Assembly (NCBI GenBank): GCA_032251315.1
Contig: JAVVEE010000008.1
Coordinates: 1 to 48,871, forward strand
Origin: LH-M37 sp032251315
GTDB lineage: Bacteria > Pseudomonadota > Gammaproteobacteria > SZUA-229
DNA: 48,871 bases
Direction: 5' to 3'
Both the position numbers and the translations under genes were made by a program. The first letter of the stretch is position 1. Every line of letters begins with the position of its first letter. Below the pieces are notes generated by a model. The model did no database searches and was not told the DNA's origin. It worked only from the letters and a program-made list of their open reading frames with translations. This document shows, piece after piece, positions 42,399 to 48,871 of the stretch.

Positions 42399-42742
42399 TT
42401 CATATCCCTGATTATTTCCGTATAAAAGTCTTCAAAAATCCTTTCCATTTCATCAATCACCTCATCGGCATCCCGGCCTTTTATCATATGCTCGGTCATC
42501 AGTTCCGAGGCGGAAGAGAACACTTTCATGCTATCGATCATCGGGTAGGATGATTTCAGACGCTTGATCGCACCGACCACCGTCTCGTTATCCGGCCTCG
42601 GAATTTCAACCGGCTCCGCCACCTCTTTTGACACCAGATCACCTTTGGACTGCAAAAACTCGGCGAACTCCAGCAGACTTTTCTGTCGCTCGCCATTCAG
42701 GGTCTCAAAAATCTCAATCATTTTTTTTGTATCACGACTCAT
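42392..42742 (-). CDS. Small hypothetical protein upstream of the PerM gene
   Basis: I do not recognise this 116-residue acidic, helical protein. The N-terminal part (MIEIFETLNGERQKSLLEFAEFLQSKG) resembles the short helix pattern seen in DUF2281-type antitoxin-like proteins, without a toxin nearby. The middle is Pro-containing and the C-terminus is rich in Glu and Met. The start is either ATG 42742 or a GTG four codons upstream (42754). Its stop overlaps the PerM start by 7 bases, so the two are translationally coupled. Confidence 0.75.
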   Translation of the reverse strand: MSRDTKKMIEIFETLNGERQKSLLEFAEFLQSKGDLVSKEVAEPVEIPRPDNETVVGAIKRLKSSYPMIDSMKVFSSASELMTEHMIKGRDADEVIDEMERIFEDFYTEIIRDMKC

Positions 42743-42803
42743 AATATCATTCACACTTTAAATGCCTTAACGTCACCACGACATCGATGCGCACCGTAAA
42801 TAA

Positions 42804-43697
42804 TTAACCCTTCTTACAGTATTCCTGGGCAAAGCTCAGCAGCTCATCAGCAGCACGCGACTTGAATTTATAGCGCTGGCGCACGAAAGAAAAAGGCCGT
42901 TCCAGCCTGGGCGATAAATTAACCGCGGTCAGTGAACCCAGACGCAGTTCCTTCAAAATGGTGGCTTTGGAAACGATGGAAATGCCCATACCTGCTTCGA
43001 CCGCACCCTTAATGGCCTCGGGGCTGCTCAGCTCGAAACAGACATCAAGCAGATCTTGATCGCCATGCTGCTCTATGTATTTGGTGACCACCTCCTGCGT
43101 TCCCGAGCCGAGCTCGCGACCGATAAACGGATGCGCCACAATCTCCTTCACATGCACCTCCTCTTTATTCGCCAGCGGATGATTATTGGGCATAATCACC
43201 ACCAGCTGATCCTTCTTGCACTCCTCAACCACCAGATTTTTATTGGTGACGTAGCCTTCGACAATGCCGAGGTCAATGACATTGTTCTCCACCATGGAAA
43301 CAATATCCTCGGTGTTGGCCTCTTTCAGACTGATCATCACGTCGGGGTATTTAACCTTGAACTCGCCGATCATCAGCGGCAGCATATACTCGGCGATAGT
43401 GGTGCTTGCACCCAACGCGACACGACCACTGACATCGCCGGTCATATCGGTGATGCTACGCGTCATGTCCTCGTACAGCTTGAGAATCCGGTCAGCGTAC
43501 TCATATGCCTCACGGCCGACATCGGTTAATGTCACCTTATTATGCGTACGGTCGAATAAACGGGTGTTAAACTGCTCTTCAAGCTGCCGGATCTGAAAAG
43601 TCACAGCGGGCTGTGTCATATACAATTCCTCAGCCGCTTTGGTAAAATTAAGCAGCCGGGCTACGGTATGAAATATTTTTAATCTACGATCTGCCAT
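42804..43697 (-). CDS. LysR family transcriptional regulator (CysL/CbbR-like)
   Basis: A 297-residue regulator with an N-terminal winged HTH (RLKIFHTVARLLNFTKAAEEL, given in part; YMTQPAVTFQIRQLE) and a two-lobed effector domain (GRVALGASTTIAEYMLP to the C-terminus). The frame extends 39 codons upstream, but the ATG at 43697 starts the domain. It is divergent from the DUF4124 gene, and a T-N11-A inverted repeat lies between them. The sequence style resembles CysL and CbbR-like regulators; the effector is unknown. Confidence 0.92.
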   Translation of the reverse strand: MADRRLKIFHTVARLLNFTKAAEELYMTQPAVTFQIRQLEEQFNTRLFDRTHNKVTLTDVGREAYEYADRILKLYEDMTRSITDMTGDVSGRVALGASTTIAEYMLPLMIGEFKVKYPDVMISLKEANTEDIVSMVENNVIDLGIVEGYVTNKNLVVEECKKDQLVVIMPNNHPLANKEEVHVKEIVAHPFIGRELGSGTQEVVTKYIEQHGDQDLLDVCFELSSPEAIKGAVEAGMGISIVSKATILKELRLGSLTAVNLSPRLERPFSFVRQRYKFKSRAADELLSFAQEYCKKG

Positions 43698-43724
43698 AAT
43701 TAGAAATAAAGCCTCATTGGCCCA

Positions 43725-43739
43725 ATAAGTTTTACTTAT
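43725..43739. promoter_or_regulatory. Candidate LysR-type binding site
   Basis: ATAAG-TTTTA-CTTAT is a perfect inverted repeat containing the T-N11-A LysR motif (TAAG-N5-CTTA). It lies 28 bases upstream of the LysR gene start and 28 bases upstream of the divergent DUF4124 gene, the usual position for autoregulation and control of a divergent target. Confidence 0.6.
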
Positions 43740-43766
43740 ACTAACATCCATGCAGCGCCAAAAACC

Positions 43767-44222
43767 ATGAAAAAATATACTGAAACCCCTATCCATAATA
43801 TTACTGAACGCCATCGCTATCTCAAGCTACTGGCCTTGCTGATGCTGGCTTTCATGCTCGCCCCCGCAGCCTTCGCCACCGGGGTTTACAAGTGGGTGGA
43901 TGACAACGGAAAAACCCACTACGGCAGTCAGCGTCCGCAGACTGCATCGGCCGAGGTCGTGCAGCTCAACGAATCTACCCCCGCCACACGCCCCGACGAT
44001 ACTGAAGACGAGGCCGCCGGCACCGACCTCAGTGAGGATGACAAAGCCCGGCAGGAACGCGACGCCTACTGCAAAAACGAGCGCGCCCGACTCAAGACGG
44101 TTGAAAAAACCGCGGACATCCATGAAAAAGGCGACAATGGTGAAATACGAAAACTGAGCGTTGCTGATCGCAATCAACGCCTGAATAAAATCCGGGCCAA
44201 CATCAGTCAATACTGCAAATAA
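43767..44222 (+). CDS. DUF4124 domain periplasmic protein
   Basis: A 151-residue protein. A hydrophobic segment (about residues 18-37, ending AAFAT) is a signal peptide or anchor. The DUF4124 motif VYKWVDDNGKTHYGSQRP follows at 39-56. The rest is acidic then basic and helical, with two Cys (one at the end, QYCK). DUF4124 proteins are widespread periplasmic proteins of unknown role. The gene is divergent from the LysR regulator and may be its target. Confidence 0.85.
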   Translation: MKKYTETPIHNITERHRYLKLLALLMLAFMLAPAAFATGVYKWVDDNGKTHYGSQRPQTASAEVVQLNESTPATRPDDTEDEAAGTDLSEDDKARQERDAYCKNERARLKTVEKTADIHEKGDNGEIRKLSVADRNQRLNKIRANISQYCK

Positions 44223-44346
44223 AACCTGAGAGGCTGTCGGGTACAGGCGGATCGAAGCGAGAGAGTGGGAAATTTGGGCCGCTCCCCACTTCCGCAGCCA
44301 ATTCATCCTGAATCCGACAATTTCCCAACCATACGAGAACCCTGAA

Positions 44347-44685
44347 ATGCCCTTATTACAGATCACTACCAACCTCAGCATCCAGAACAGCACCGCCCTC
44401 GGCAAAGACGCCTCCCGAATTATCGCCGGCATGCTCGGCAAGCCCGAGAGCTATGTCATGGTGATCATTAATGCCGATACTCCCCTGCTGTTTGGCGGTA
44501 GCGAAGAGGCTGCTGTCCACATCAAACTCAAAAGCCTGGGCCTGGATGAATCGAAGACCGGCGATTATTCCGCGCATCTCTGCGGCTTTATCCAGAGCAA
44601 GCTGGACGTATCACCTTCACGAATTTATATAGAGTTCAGCAACCCTGCCCGGCATATGTGGGGCTGGGATGGCGGCACTTTTTAG
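44347..44685 (+). CDS. MIF-like tautomerase family protein
   Basis: A 112-residue protein with the MIF/D-dopachrome tautomerase pattern: Pro2 (after Met removal the catalytic N-terminal Pro), LLQITTNLSIQ, PESYVMVIINADTPLLFGGSEEAA and the C-terminal SRIYIEFSNPARHMWGWDGGTF in two parts (IYIEFSNPA, WGWDGGTF). These homotrimers tautomerise phenylpyruvate; the bacterial role is usually unclear. A 124-base gap after the DUF4124 gene suggests a separate or weakly linked transcript. Confidence 0.9.
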   Translation: MPLLQITTNLSIQNSTALGKDASRIIAGMLGKPESYVMVIINADTPLLFGGSEEAAVHIKLKSLGLDESKTGDYSAHLCGFIQSKLDVSPSRIYIEFSNPARHMWGWDGGTF

Positions 44686-44843
44686 GTAATCTTTTCACCG
44701 GCCAGCCGCCGCAAAATCCATCCTCACAACAATGCGGCGAAAAGCCTGAGAGCTACTCCCGATCAGCTCAGCGCCGGTCATGAAGCATCTGTATTTATTA
44801 CGGAAATCGCAAATACTAACTGTACTCAAACCCCCTGCCCTCG

Positions 44844-44849
44844 TAGAAT
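44844..44849 (+). promoter_or_regulatory. Candidate -10 element before proS
   Basis: TAGAAT followed by a GC-rich stretch (GCGAGC), 36 bases before the proS ATG. It has the same form as the rpsP promoter. The -35 region (TGTACT at 44821-44826, 17 bases upstream) is poor. Confidence 0.4.
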
Positions 44850-44885
44850 GCGAGCTCACGATAGCCAGTTGAGCCAACCATTCCC

Positions 44886-46598
44886 ATGTACTTATCAAAA
44901 TTCCCGATTACCACGCTTAAAGAGATCCCTGCCGATGCCGAAATCACCAGCCATCGCCTGATGCTGCGCGCCGGCCTGATTCGCCGCCTGGCCTCCGGCT
45001 TATACAGCTGGCTGCCGCTGGGGGTGCGCGTGCTGCGCAAGGTGGAGAACATCGTGCGCGAGGAGATGAACAAAAGCGACGGCCTCGAAGTATTGATGCC
45101 GACCGTGCAGCCCGCCGAGCTGTGGCAGGAATCGGGTCGCTGGGAACAGTACGGCCCAGAGCTGCTGCGCTTCAATGATCGCCATGGCCGTGAATTCTGT
45201 TACGGGCCGACACACGAAGAAATCATTACCGATCTGGCCCGGCGCGAGCTCAACAGCTACAAGCAGCTGCCGGTCAACTACTATCAGATTCAGACCAAAT
45301 TCCGCGATGAAGTGCGCCCCCGTTTCGGCGTGATGCGCTCGCGCGAGTTCCTGATGAAAGACGCCTATTCTTTCCACATCGACCAACCCTCGTTGCAGCA
45401 AACTTACGAGGTGATGTACCAGACCTACAGCGATATTTTCACTCGCCTGAATTTGAAATTCCGCGCGGTGATGGCCGACAGTGGTGCCATCGGCGGCAAC
45501 AGCTCGCACGAATTTCACGTGCTGGCCGATTCCGGTGAGGACGCGCTCGCGGTTTCCAACGTAAGCGATTACGCCGCCAATATCGAAAAAGCTGAAACCG
45601 TGCGCGCCACCGAACCGCGCCCGGCAGCGCGCAGTGAAATGCAAACGGTTGAGACCCCCAACCAGCACAGCATCGAAGACGTATCCAAATTTTTGCATGT
45701 CGATGCCGCACAATGCGTAAAAACCCTGCTGGTGGCCGGCAGCGAAAAAGACAGCGTGGTCGCACTGGTATTGCGCGGCGATCACGAACTCAACGAAATC
45801 AAGGCTGAGCATCAGCCCGCCATCGCCTCGCCGTTATGTTTTGCCAGCGAAGAGCAGGTAAAAGCCGTCGCCGGTTGCGAGCCGGGTTCGATTGGCCCGG
45901 TCGGCCTGAACATTAGCGTGATCGCCGATTACGCCGCACTGCAACTCGCCGATTTTGTCTGTGGCGCTAACGCCGATGGCAAGCACCTCACCGGCGTCAA
46001 CTGGGAACGTGACCTGCCACTGCCTGTCGCCGCCGATCTGCGCAATGTAGTCGATGGCGACATCAGCCCCGATGGCAAGGGCACGCTGTCCATCGTACGC
46101 GGCATCGAAGTCGGCCATATCTTCCAGCTGGGCGATAAATATTCCGCCGCCCTGAACGCCAAAGTGCTGGATGAAAACGGCAAGAGCGTGACCATGATCA
46201 TGGGGTGTTACGGTATCGGCGTCACCCGCGTGGTCGCCGCCGCCATCGAACAGAATCACGACGACAACGGCATTATCTGGCCGCAGAGCATTGCGCCTTT
46301 CGATGTCGCCATCGCCCCGATAAATTTCCAGAAATCGGACGAGATACGCGAGGCCGCCATCAAACTCCATGATGAACTCACCGCCGCCGGACTGGAAGTG
46401 TTGCTCTACGATCAAAAAGCCCGGCTCGGCGAAATGCTCGCCAACCTTGATCTGATCGGCATTCCCCACCGCGTGGTGATCGGGGATCGCGGCCTGGCCG
46501 AAGGTAACGTGGAATACAAAGCACGCACCGATGCCGACAGCCGGGATATGCCGCTGGCCGATATCAGCGCACACCTAATTGGACTTTTTTCAAAATAA
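44886..46598 (+). CDS. proS: Prolyl-tRNA synthetase (bacterial type with editing domain)
   Basis: A 570-residue class II synthetase of the E. coli type (572). Motifs: MLRAGLIRRLASGLYSWLPLG, RPRFGVMRSREFLMKDAYSFH (given in part), the INS editing domain (about 230-390, KFLHVDAAQCVKTLL), motif 3 region GCYGIGVTRVVAAAIEQ and the C-terminal anticodon-binding domain (KARLGEMLANLDLIGIPHRV). It charges tRNA-Pro and removes mis-charged alanine through the INS domain. Confidence 0.97.
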   Translation: MYLSKFPITTLKEIPADAEITSHRLMLRAGLIRRLASGLYSWLPLGVRVLRKVENIVREEMNKSDGLEVLMPTVQPAELWQESGRWEQYGPELLRFNDRHGREFCYGPTHEEIITDLARRELNSYKQLPVNYYQIQTKFRDEVRPRFGVMRSREFLMKDAYSFHIDQPSLQQTYEVMYQTYSDIFTRLNLKFRAVMADSGAIGGNSSHEFHVLADSGEDALAVSNVSDYAANIEKAETVRATEPRPAARSEMQTVETPNQHSIEDVSKFLHVDAAQCVKTLLVAGSEKDSVVALVLRGDHELNEIKAEHQPAIASPLCFASEEQVKAVAGCEPGSIGPVGLNISVIADYAALQLADFVCGANADGKHLTGVNWERDLPLPVAADLRNVVDGDISPDGKGTLSIVRGIEVGHIFQLGDKYSAALNAKVLDENGKSVTMIMGCYGIGVTRVVAAAIEQNHDDNGIIWPQSIAPFDVAIAPINFQKSDEIREAAIKLHDELTAAGLEVLLYDQKARLGEMLANLDLIGIPHRVVIGDRGLAEGNVEYKARTDADSRDMPLADISAHLIGLFSK

Positions 46599-46628
46599 TT
46601 TCAGTCTTCTTAATCTATACTCGTGGAC

Positions 46629-47222
46629 ATGCGTCCGATTATAAATTCAGCCCTGTCCATAACTGTTTTGATACTGGCCGTACTGTGTAGCCCCACAGTC
46701 CTGGCCAATGTCAGCACCGCCGACAATCCCGATCCCACACTGCGAAAATTATTAACTGAAGCGATTGAATCGGCGGACAGCTTTGAAAACCGTTTCGATG
46801 CCGAAGTCTGGCTGGTGGACATGTCCAGCCGCATGAAGAAATTCGTCGCCGACGAACAGCACCGCCTGACCTTATTGCGCGGCATTCACCGCGAAGCCAG
46901 CCGCGCCAACCTGGTGCCCGAACTGGTACTCGCGGTGATCGAAATCGAAAGCCGTTTTGATCACTTCGCCATCTCGACCGCGGGTGCTCAGGGCCTGATG
47001 CAGGTGATGCCATTCTGGTTAAAAGAGATCGGCCACCCCGACGACAACCTGGTCAACATCAACACCAACCTGCGCATGGGCTGCACCATTCTCAGATATT
47101 ACATGGACATGGAAAAAAACGACCTGCACAAAGCACTGGCCCGCTACAACGGCAGCACCGGCTCGCGCAAATACAGCAACAAAGTGTTGGAAGCTTTACG
47201 CGTGAACTGGCATAAACGATAA
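46629..47222 (+). CDS. Lytic transglycosylase SLT-domain protein
   Basis: A 197-residue exported murein transglycosylase. A signal peptide (ends near LAN) precedes a helical spacer, then the catalytic domain: Glu in AVIEIESRFDHFAIS, GAQGLMQVMPFW, NINTNLRMGCTILRYY and ALARYNGS. ATG 46629 is preferred; a GTG two codons upstream (46623) is also in frame. It cleaves peptidoglycan with formation of 1,6-anhydro ends. It follows proS after 30 bases, and a repeat-family hairpin lies behind it. Confidence 0.93.
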   Translation: MRPIINSALSITVLILAVLCSPTVLANVSTADNPDPTLRKLLTEAIESADSFENRFDAEVWLVDMSSRMKKFVADEQHRLTLLRGIHREASRANLVPELVLAVIEIESRFDHFAISTAGAQGLMQVMPFWLKEIGHPDDNLVNINTNLRMGCTILRYYMDMEKNDLHKALARYNGSTGSRKYSNKVLEALRVNWHKR

Positions 47223-47234
47223 ACATTTAAAAAC

Positions 47235-47336
47235 AAAAGCATTCACCGCAGAGGCGCTGAGTTTTTTATTTGCGCTTCGCCCAAATAACTAAAAAGGTTT
47301 TCTCTGCGCCTCCGCGTCTCTGCGGTGAAAGCTTTT
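47235..47336. repeat. Hairpin of a dispersed repeat family (CTCTGCG type)
   Basis: 19-base arms AAAAGC[A/T]TTCACCGCAGAG (47235-47253) and its reverse complement (47318-47336) differ at one position. The interior has GCGCTGAG and CTCTGCGCCTCCGCGT. The TTCACCGCAGAG...CTCTGCGTCTCTGCGGTGAA wording is familiar from intergenic repeats in many bacterial genomes. Positioned between convergent genes, it could also serve as a terminator. Confidence 0.7.
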
Positions 47337-47344
47337 TATCTTTT

Positions 47345-48562
47345 TCATTGTCTTTTATATGCAATCACCAGATCCATCACATTAGTGTTGGTCGGCCCGG
47401 TTTTTAGCCAGTATTCCGTCGCCATTAATACCTTGCCTGCATCCGCGTCACGCAAAGCCTGCGCCACATCCATCCCCAGTTTCTGCGCCGCCTGCAAAGT
47501 CGAGCCATAGACCACCGCGCCCGCGCAGGCGGTGTTGCCGTCGATGCCATCAGTGCCTGCAGCCAGCAGTGAAATATCATGGTAACCATCCAGTACCTGC
47601 GCCGCCGCCAGTGCGAACTGCTGATTGCGGCCACCGACACCGGGATGCTCGGGCAGCGTCACCGTGGTTTCACCACCCCAGATATGCACACCCGCAGGCG
47701 CGGCCAGCAACCACTGCGCAACCCTGACACCCTCCTCACTCGCCTCGCCGCACAAAAACTCATCATGGCGATAACAGGCCACGCCCATCTGCTCAGCCTC
47801 AGTACACACCGCCTGCATCGCCTGTTGCTGTGTGGCGATGATGTGTGTTTCAACGGAAACGGATTGAGCGCCTGCTTTGGATTTAGATGGCAGGGTGTTG
47901 AGCAACTCGTGCAGGAAAACATCATCATCCAATGCCTGATTATCACTGGCAACCAGCAAACCGGAACCGATCACCGCTGCCTCATCGTTCTGCACATCGG
48001 ATATCAACAGCTGCACGCAGTTTTCCGCCTGCACATAATCGAGCAGGCCACCACCCTTGATCCGCGAAAACTGTTTCCGCCAGGCGTTCATCTGCGCAAT
48101 ATTTTTCCCCGATGCCAGCAGGTACCGGTTGATCTGCTGCAACTGCGTCAGCGACAAACCCGCCACCGGCACCTCAACCAGACTGGAAGTGCCGCCGGAA
48201 ATCAGCACCAGCAGTTTCTCACCCTGTGGAATGCCCGCCAGAAAACGCAGCAGCGACTCACCCGCATCCAGGCTGGACTGATCCGGCACCGGATGCGACG
48301 ACTCCGCAATAGTGATGCGTTTGTCTTTGCGCAACGCTCGCAAACACTGTGCCGGCGGACAGATCAGCAAAGCCTGTTTAAGGCTGCTCTGACAATCCAG
48401 CGCACCCTGCAACATCGCCGGCGCCGCCTTGCCGATGGCAACACAGTAATCAAATCGGGCATTATTATCACGACACCATAATTGCACCCGATGGCGGCCA
48501 TCGACTTCGTCGAGAGCCGTTTGAAAAAGATGGGTCAGTAATTCTCGTGCGGTGAGTTCCAT
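47345..48562 (-). CDS. Glycerate 2-kinase (MOFRL family, GckA/TtuD type)
   Basis: A 405-residue kinase with the N-terminal DUF4147 domain (VAIGKAAPAML, SSHPVPDQSSLDAGESLL, VLISGGTSSLVEVP, MNAWRKQFSRIKGGGL) and the C-terminal MOFRL domain (GGETTVTLPE, GGRNQQFALAAAQVLDG, LAAGTDGIDGNTACAGAVV). It phosphorylates D-glycerate to 2-phosphoglycerate, in serine-cycle, tartrate or glyoxylate routes. No partner genes of such a route are nearby. It converges with the lytic transglycosylase across the repeat hairpin. Confidence 0.93.
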   Translation of the reverse strand: MELTARELLTHLFQTALDEVDGRHRVQLWCRDNNARFDYCVAIGKAAPAMLQGALDCQSSLKQALLICPPAQCLRALRKDKRITIAESSHPVPDQSSLDAGESLLRFLAGIPQGEKLLVLISGGTSSLVEVPVAGLSLTQLQQINRYLLASGKNIAQMNAWRKQFSRIKGGGLLDYVQAENCVQLLISDVQNDEAAVIGSGLLVASDNQALDDDVFLHELLNTLPSKSKAGAQSVSVETHIIATQQQAMQAVCTEAEQMGVACYRHDEFLCGEASEEGVRVAQWLLAAPAGVHIWGGETTVTLPEHPGVGGRNQQFALAAAQVLDGYHDISLLAAGTDGIDGNTACAGAVVYGSTLQAAQKLGMDVAQALRDADAGKVLMATEYWLKTGPTNTNVMDLVIAYKRQ

Positions 48563-48834
48563 AATATCTGTGAGCGTTATTTATATTGACGGTTATTCTA
48601 CAAGTTATTGGCATTGGATCGTAGAGAGTATGCGACCGTCATCTCGGCGACAGGAAAAGATCTTTTTTAACCTTCCAGTATCTGATTCCCTCGCAGGAGC
48701 GTGCCGACGTATCACGGCGCATAGATCAGAATAACTATTAACCTTTATAAAGATTCATAGAATTATGGTATGGGTAGTGTGGTAGCGCACTTACAGGGAC
48801 GTTATTTAAGAATCAGGCTGTAAAAGGTGGCTTA
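48563..48834. other. Intergenic region upstream of glycerate kinase
   Basis: 272 bases with no supported gene. An AT-rich stretch (TATAAAGATTCATAGAATTATGG, 48757 onward in part) could hold a promoter for the gene starting at 48835. No strong hairpin was seen. Confidence 0.35.
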
Positions 48835-48871
48835 ATGAAACCATGCAACGATCTACATCCTGCCGGCGTAG
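48835..48871 (+). CDS. Possible start of a gene cut by the right edge
   Basis: An ATG at 48835 follows AAGGTGG with a 4-base gap and opens an unbroken frame (MKPCNDLHPAGV) to the window end. Twelve codons are too few to identify it. Confidence 0.35.
   Translation, partial: MKPCNDLHPAGV

Noticed and set aside
42392..42742. Toxin-antitoxin pair
   Set aside because: The N-terminal pattern is antitoxin-like, but the partner is a PerM membrane protein and no toxin-like gene is near.
45000..46574. Two long - strand frames opposite proS
   Set aside because: Both lie antisense to conserved class II synthetase motifs and show no family likeness.
1..48871. tRNA, rRNA, CRISPR arrays, prophage or insertion sequences
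   Set aside because: None seen: no regularly spaced repeats, transposase or integrase frames, or cloverleaf with the usual TTCGANTC arm in the gaps that I read.

Overview
The window is a contiguous piece of a proteobacterial chromosome, almost certainly a gammaproteobacterium. The evidence is conserved gene neighbourhoods: purM-purN, the maf-rng-yhdP-nit cluster (read on the - strand), rpsP-rimM-trmD-rplS, ffh with ypjD and a CorB-like gene, xseB-ispA-dxs, dapA-bamC facing bcp, and proS. I cannot name a genus. I see no rRNA, tRNA, CRISPR array, prophage, transposase or integrase.

Layout. 1-2337 (+): end of purM, purN, a DUF3108 periplasmic protein and darP. 2384-9414 (-): a nitrilase-family amidase, a small periplasmic protein, yhdP, rng and maf. 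9519-11889 (-): ogt and a large TPR protein. 11996-13995 (-): the rpsP-rimM-trmD-rplS operon with its own promoter and terminator. 14339-26755 (+): a TlpA-like thioredoxin, then a cobalamin operon. 26897-28270 (-): ffh. 28539-35326 (+): ypjD, corB-like, radA, xseB, ispA, dxs. 35410-36974 (+): queD, folE2 and a DUF2892 protein. 37108-39102 (-): bamC and dapA. 39242-41329 (+): a PilZ protein, bcp and a diguanylate cyclase. 41334-43697 (-): a PerM-type membrane protein, a small unknown protein and a LysR regulator. 43767-47222 (+): a DUF4124 protein, a MIF-like protein, proS and a lytic transglycosylase. 47345-48562 (-): glycerate 2-kinase. A gene may start at 48835 and run off the right edge.

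The most distinctive region is the cobalamin operon. It has a sigma70-like promoter whose expected start lies a few bases before the P1 stem of an adenosylcobalamin riboswitch. Then come btuB, a probable btuM (solo ECF-type B12 transporter), cobO, cbiA/cobB, bluB, cbiB, cobD, cobQ, cobU, cobT, cobC and cobS. These encode uptake across both membranes, corrinoid adenosylation, a,c-diamide formation and cobyric acid synthesis, aminopropanol arm attachment, DMB synthesis and activation, and nucleotide loop assembly. No corrin-ring-forming gene is present here. The whole block sits between ffh and rpsP, which are usually adjacent in gammaproteobacteria, and it runs against both. That suggests insertion into a housekeeping operon.

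I found no cluster that I would call a wholly undescribed system. The observations most worth checking are the btuM candidate with its Cys88, the ffh/rpsP split, a repeat-like segment translated in frame inside cobQ, a repeat-family hairpin after the lytic transglycosylase, and several inverted repeats in regulatory positions.
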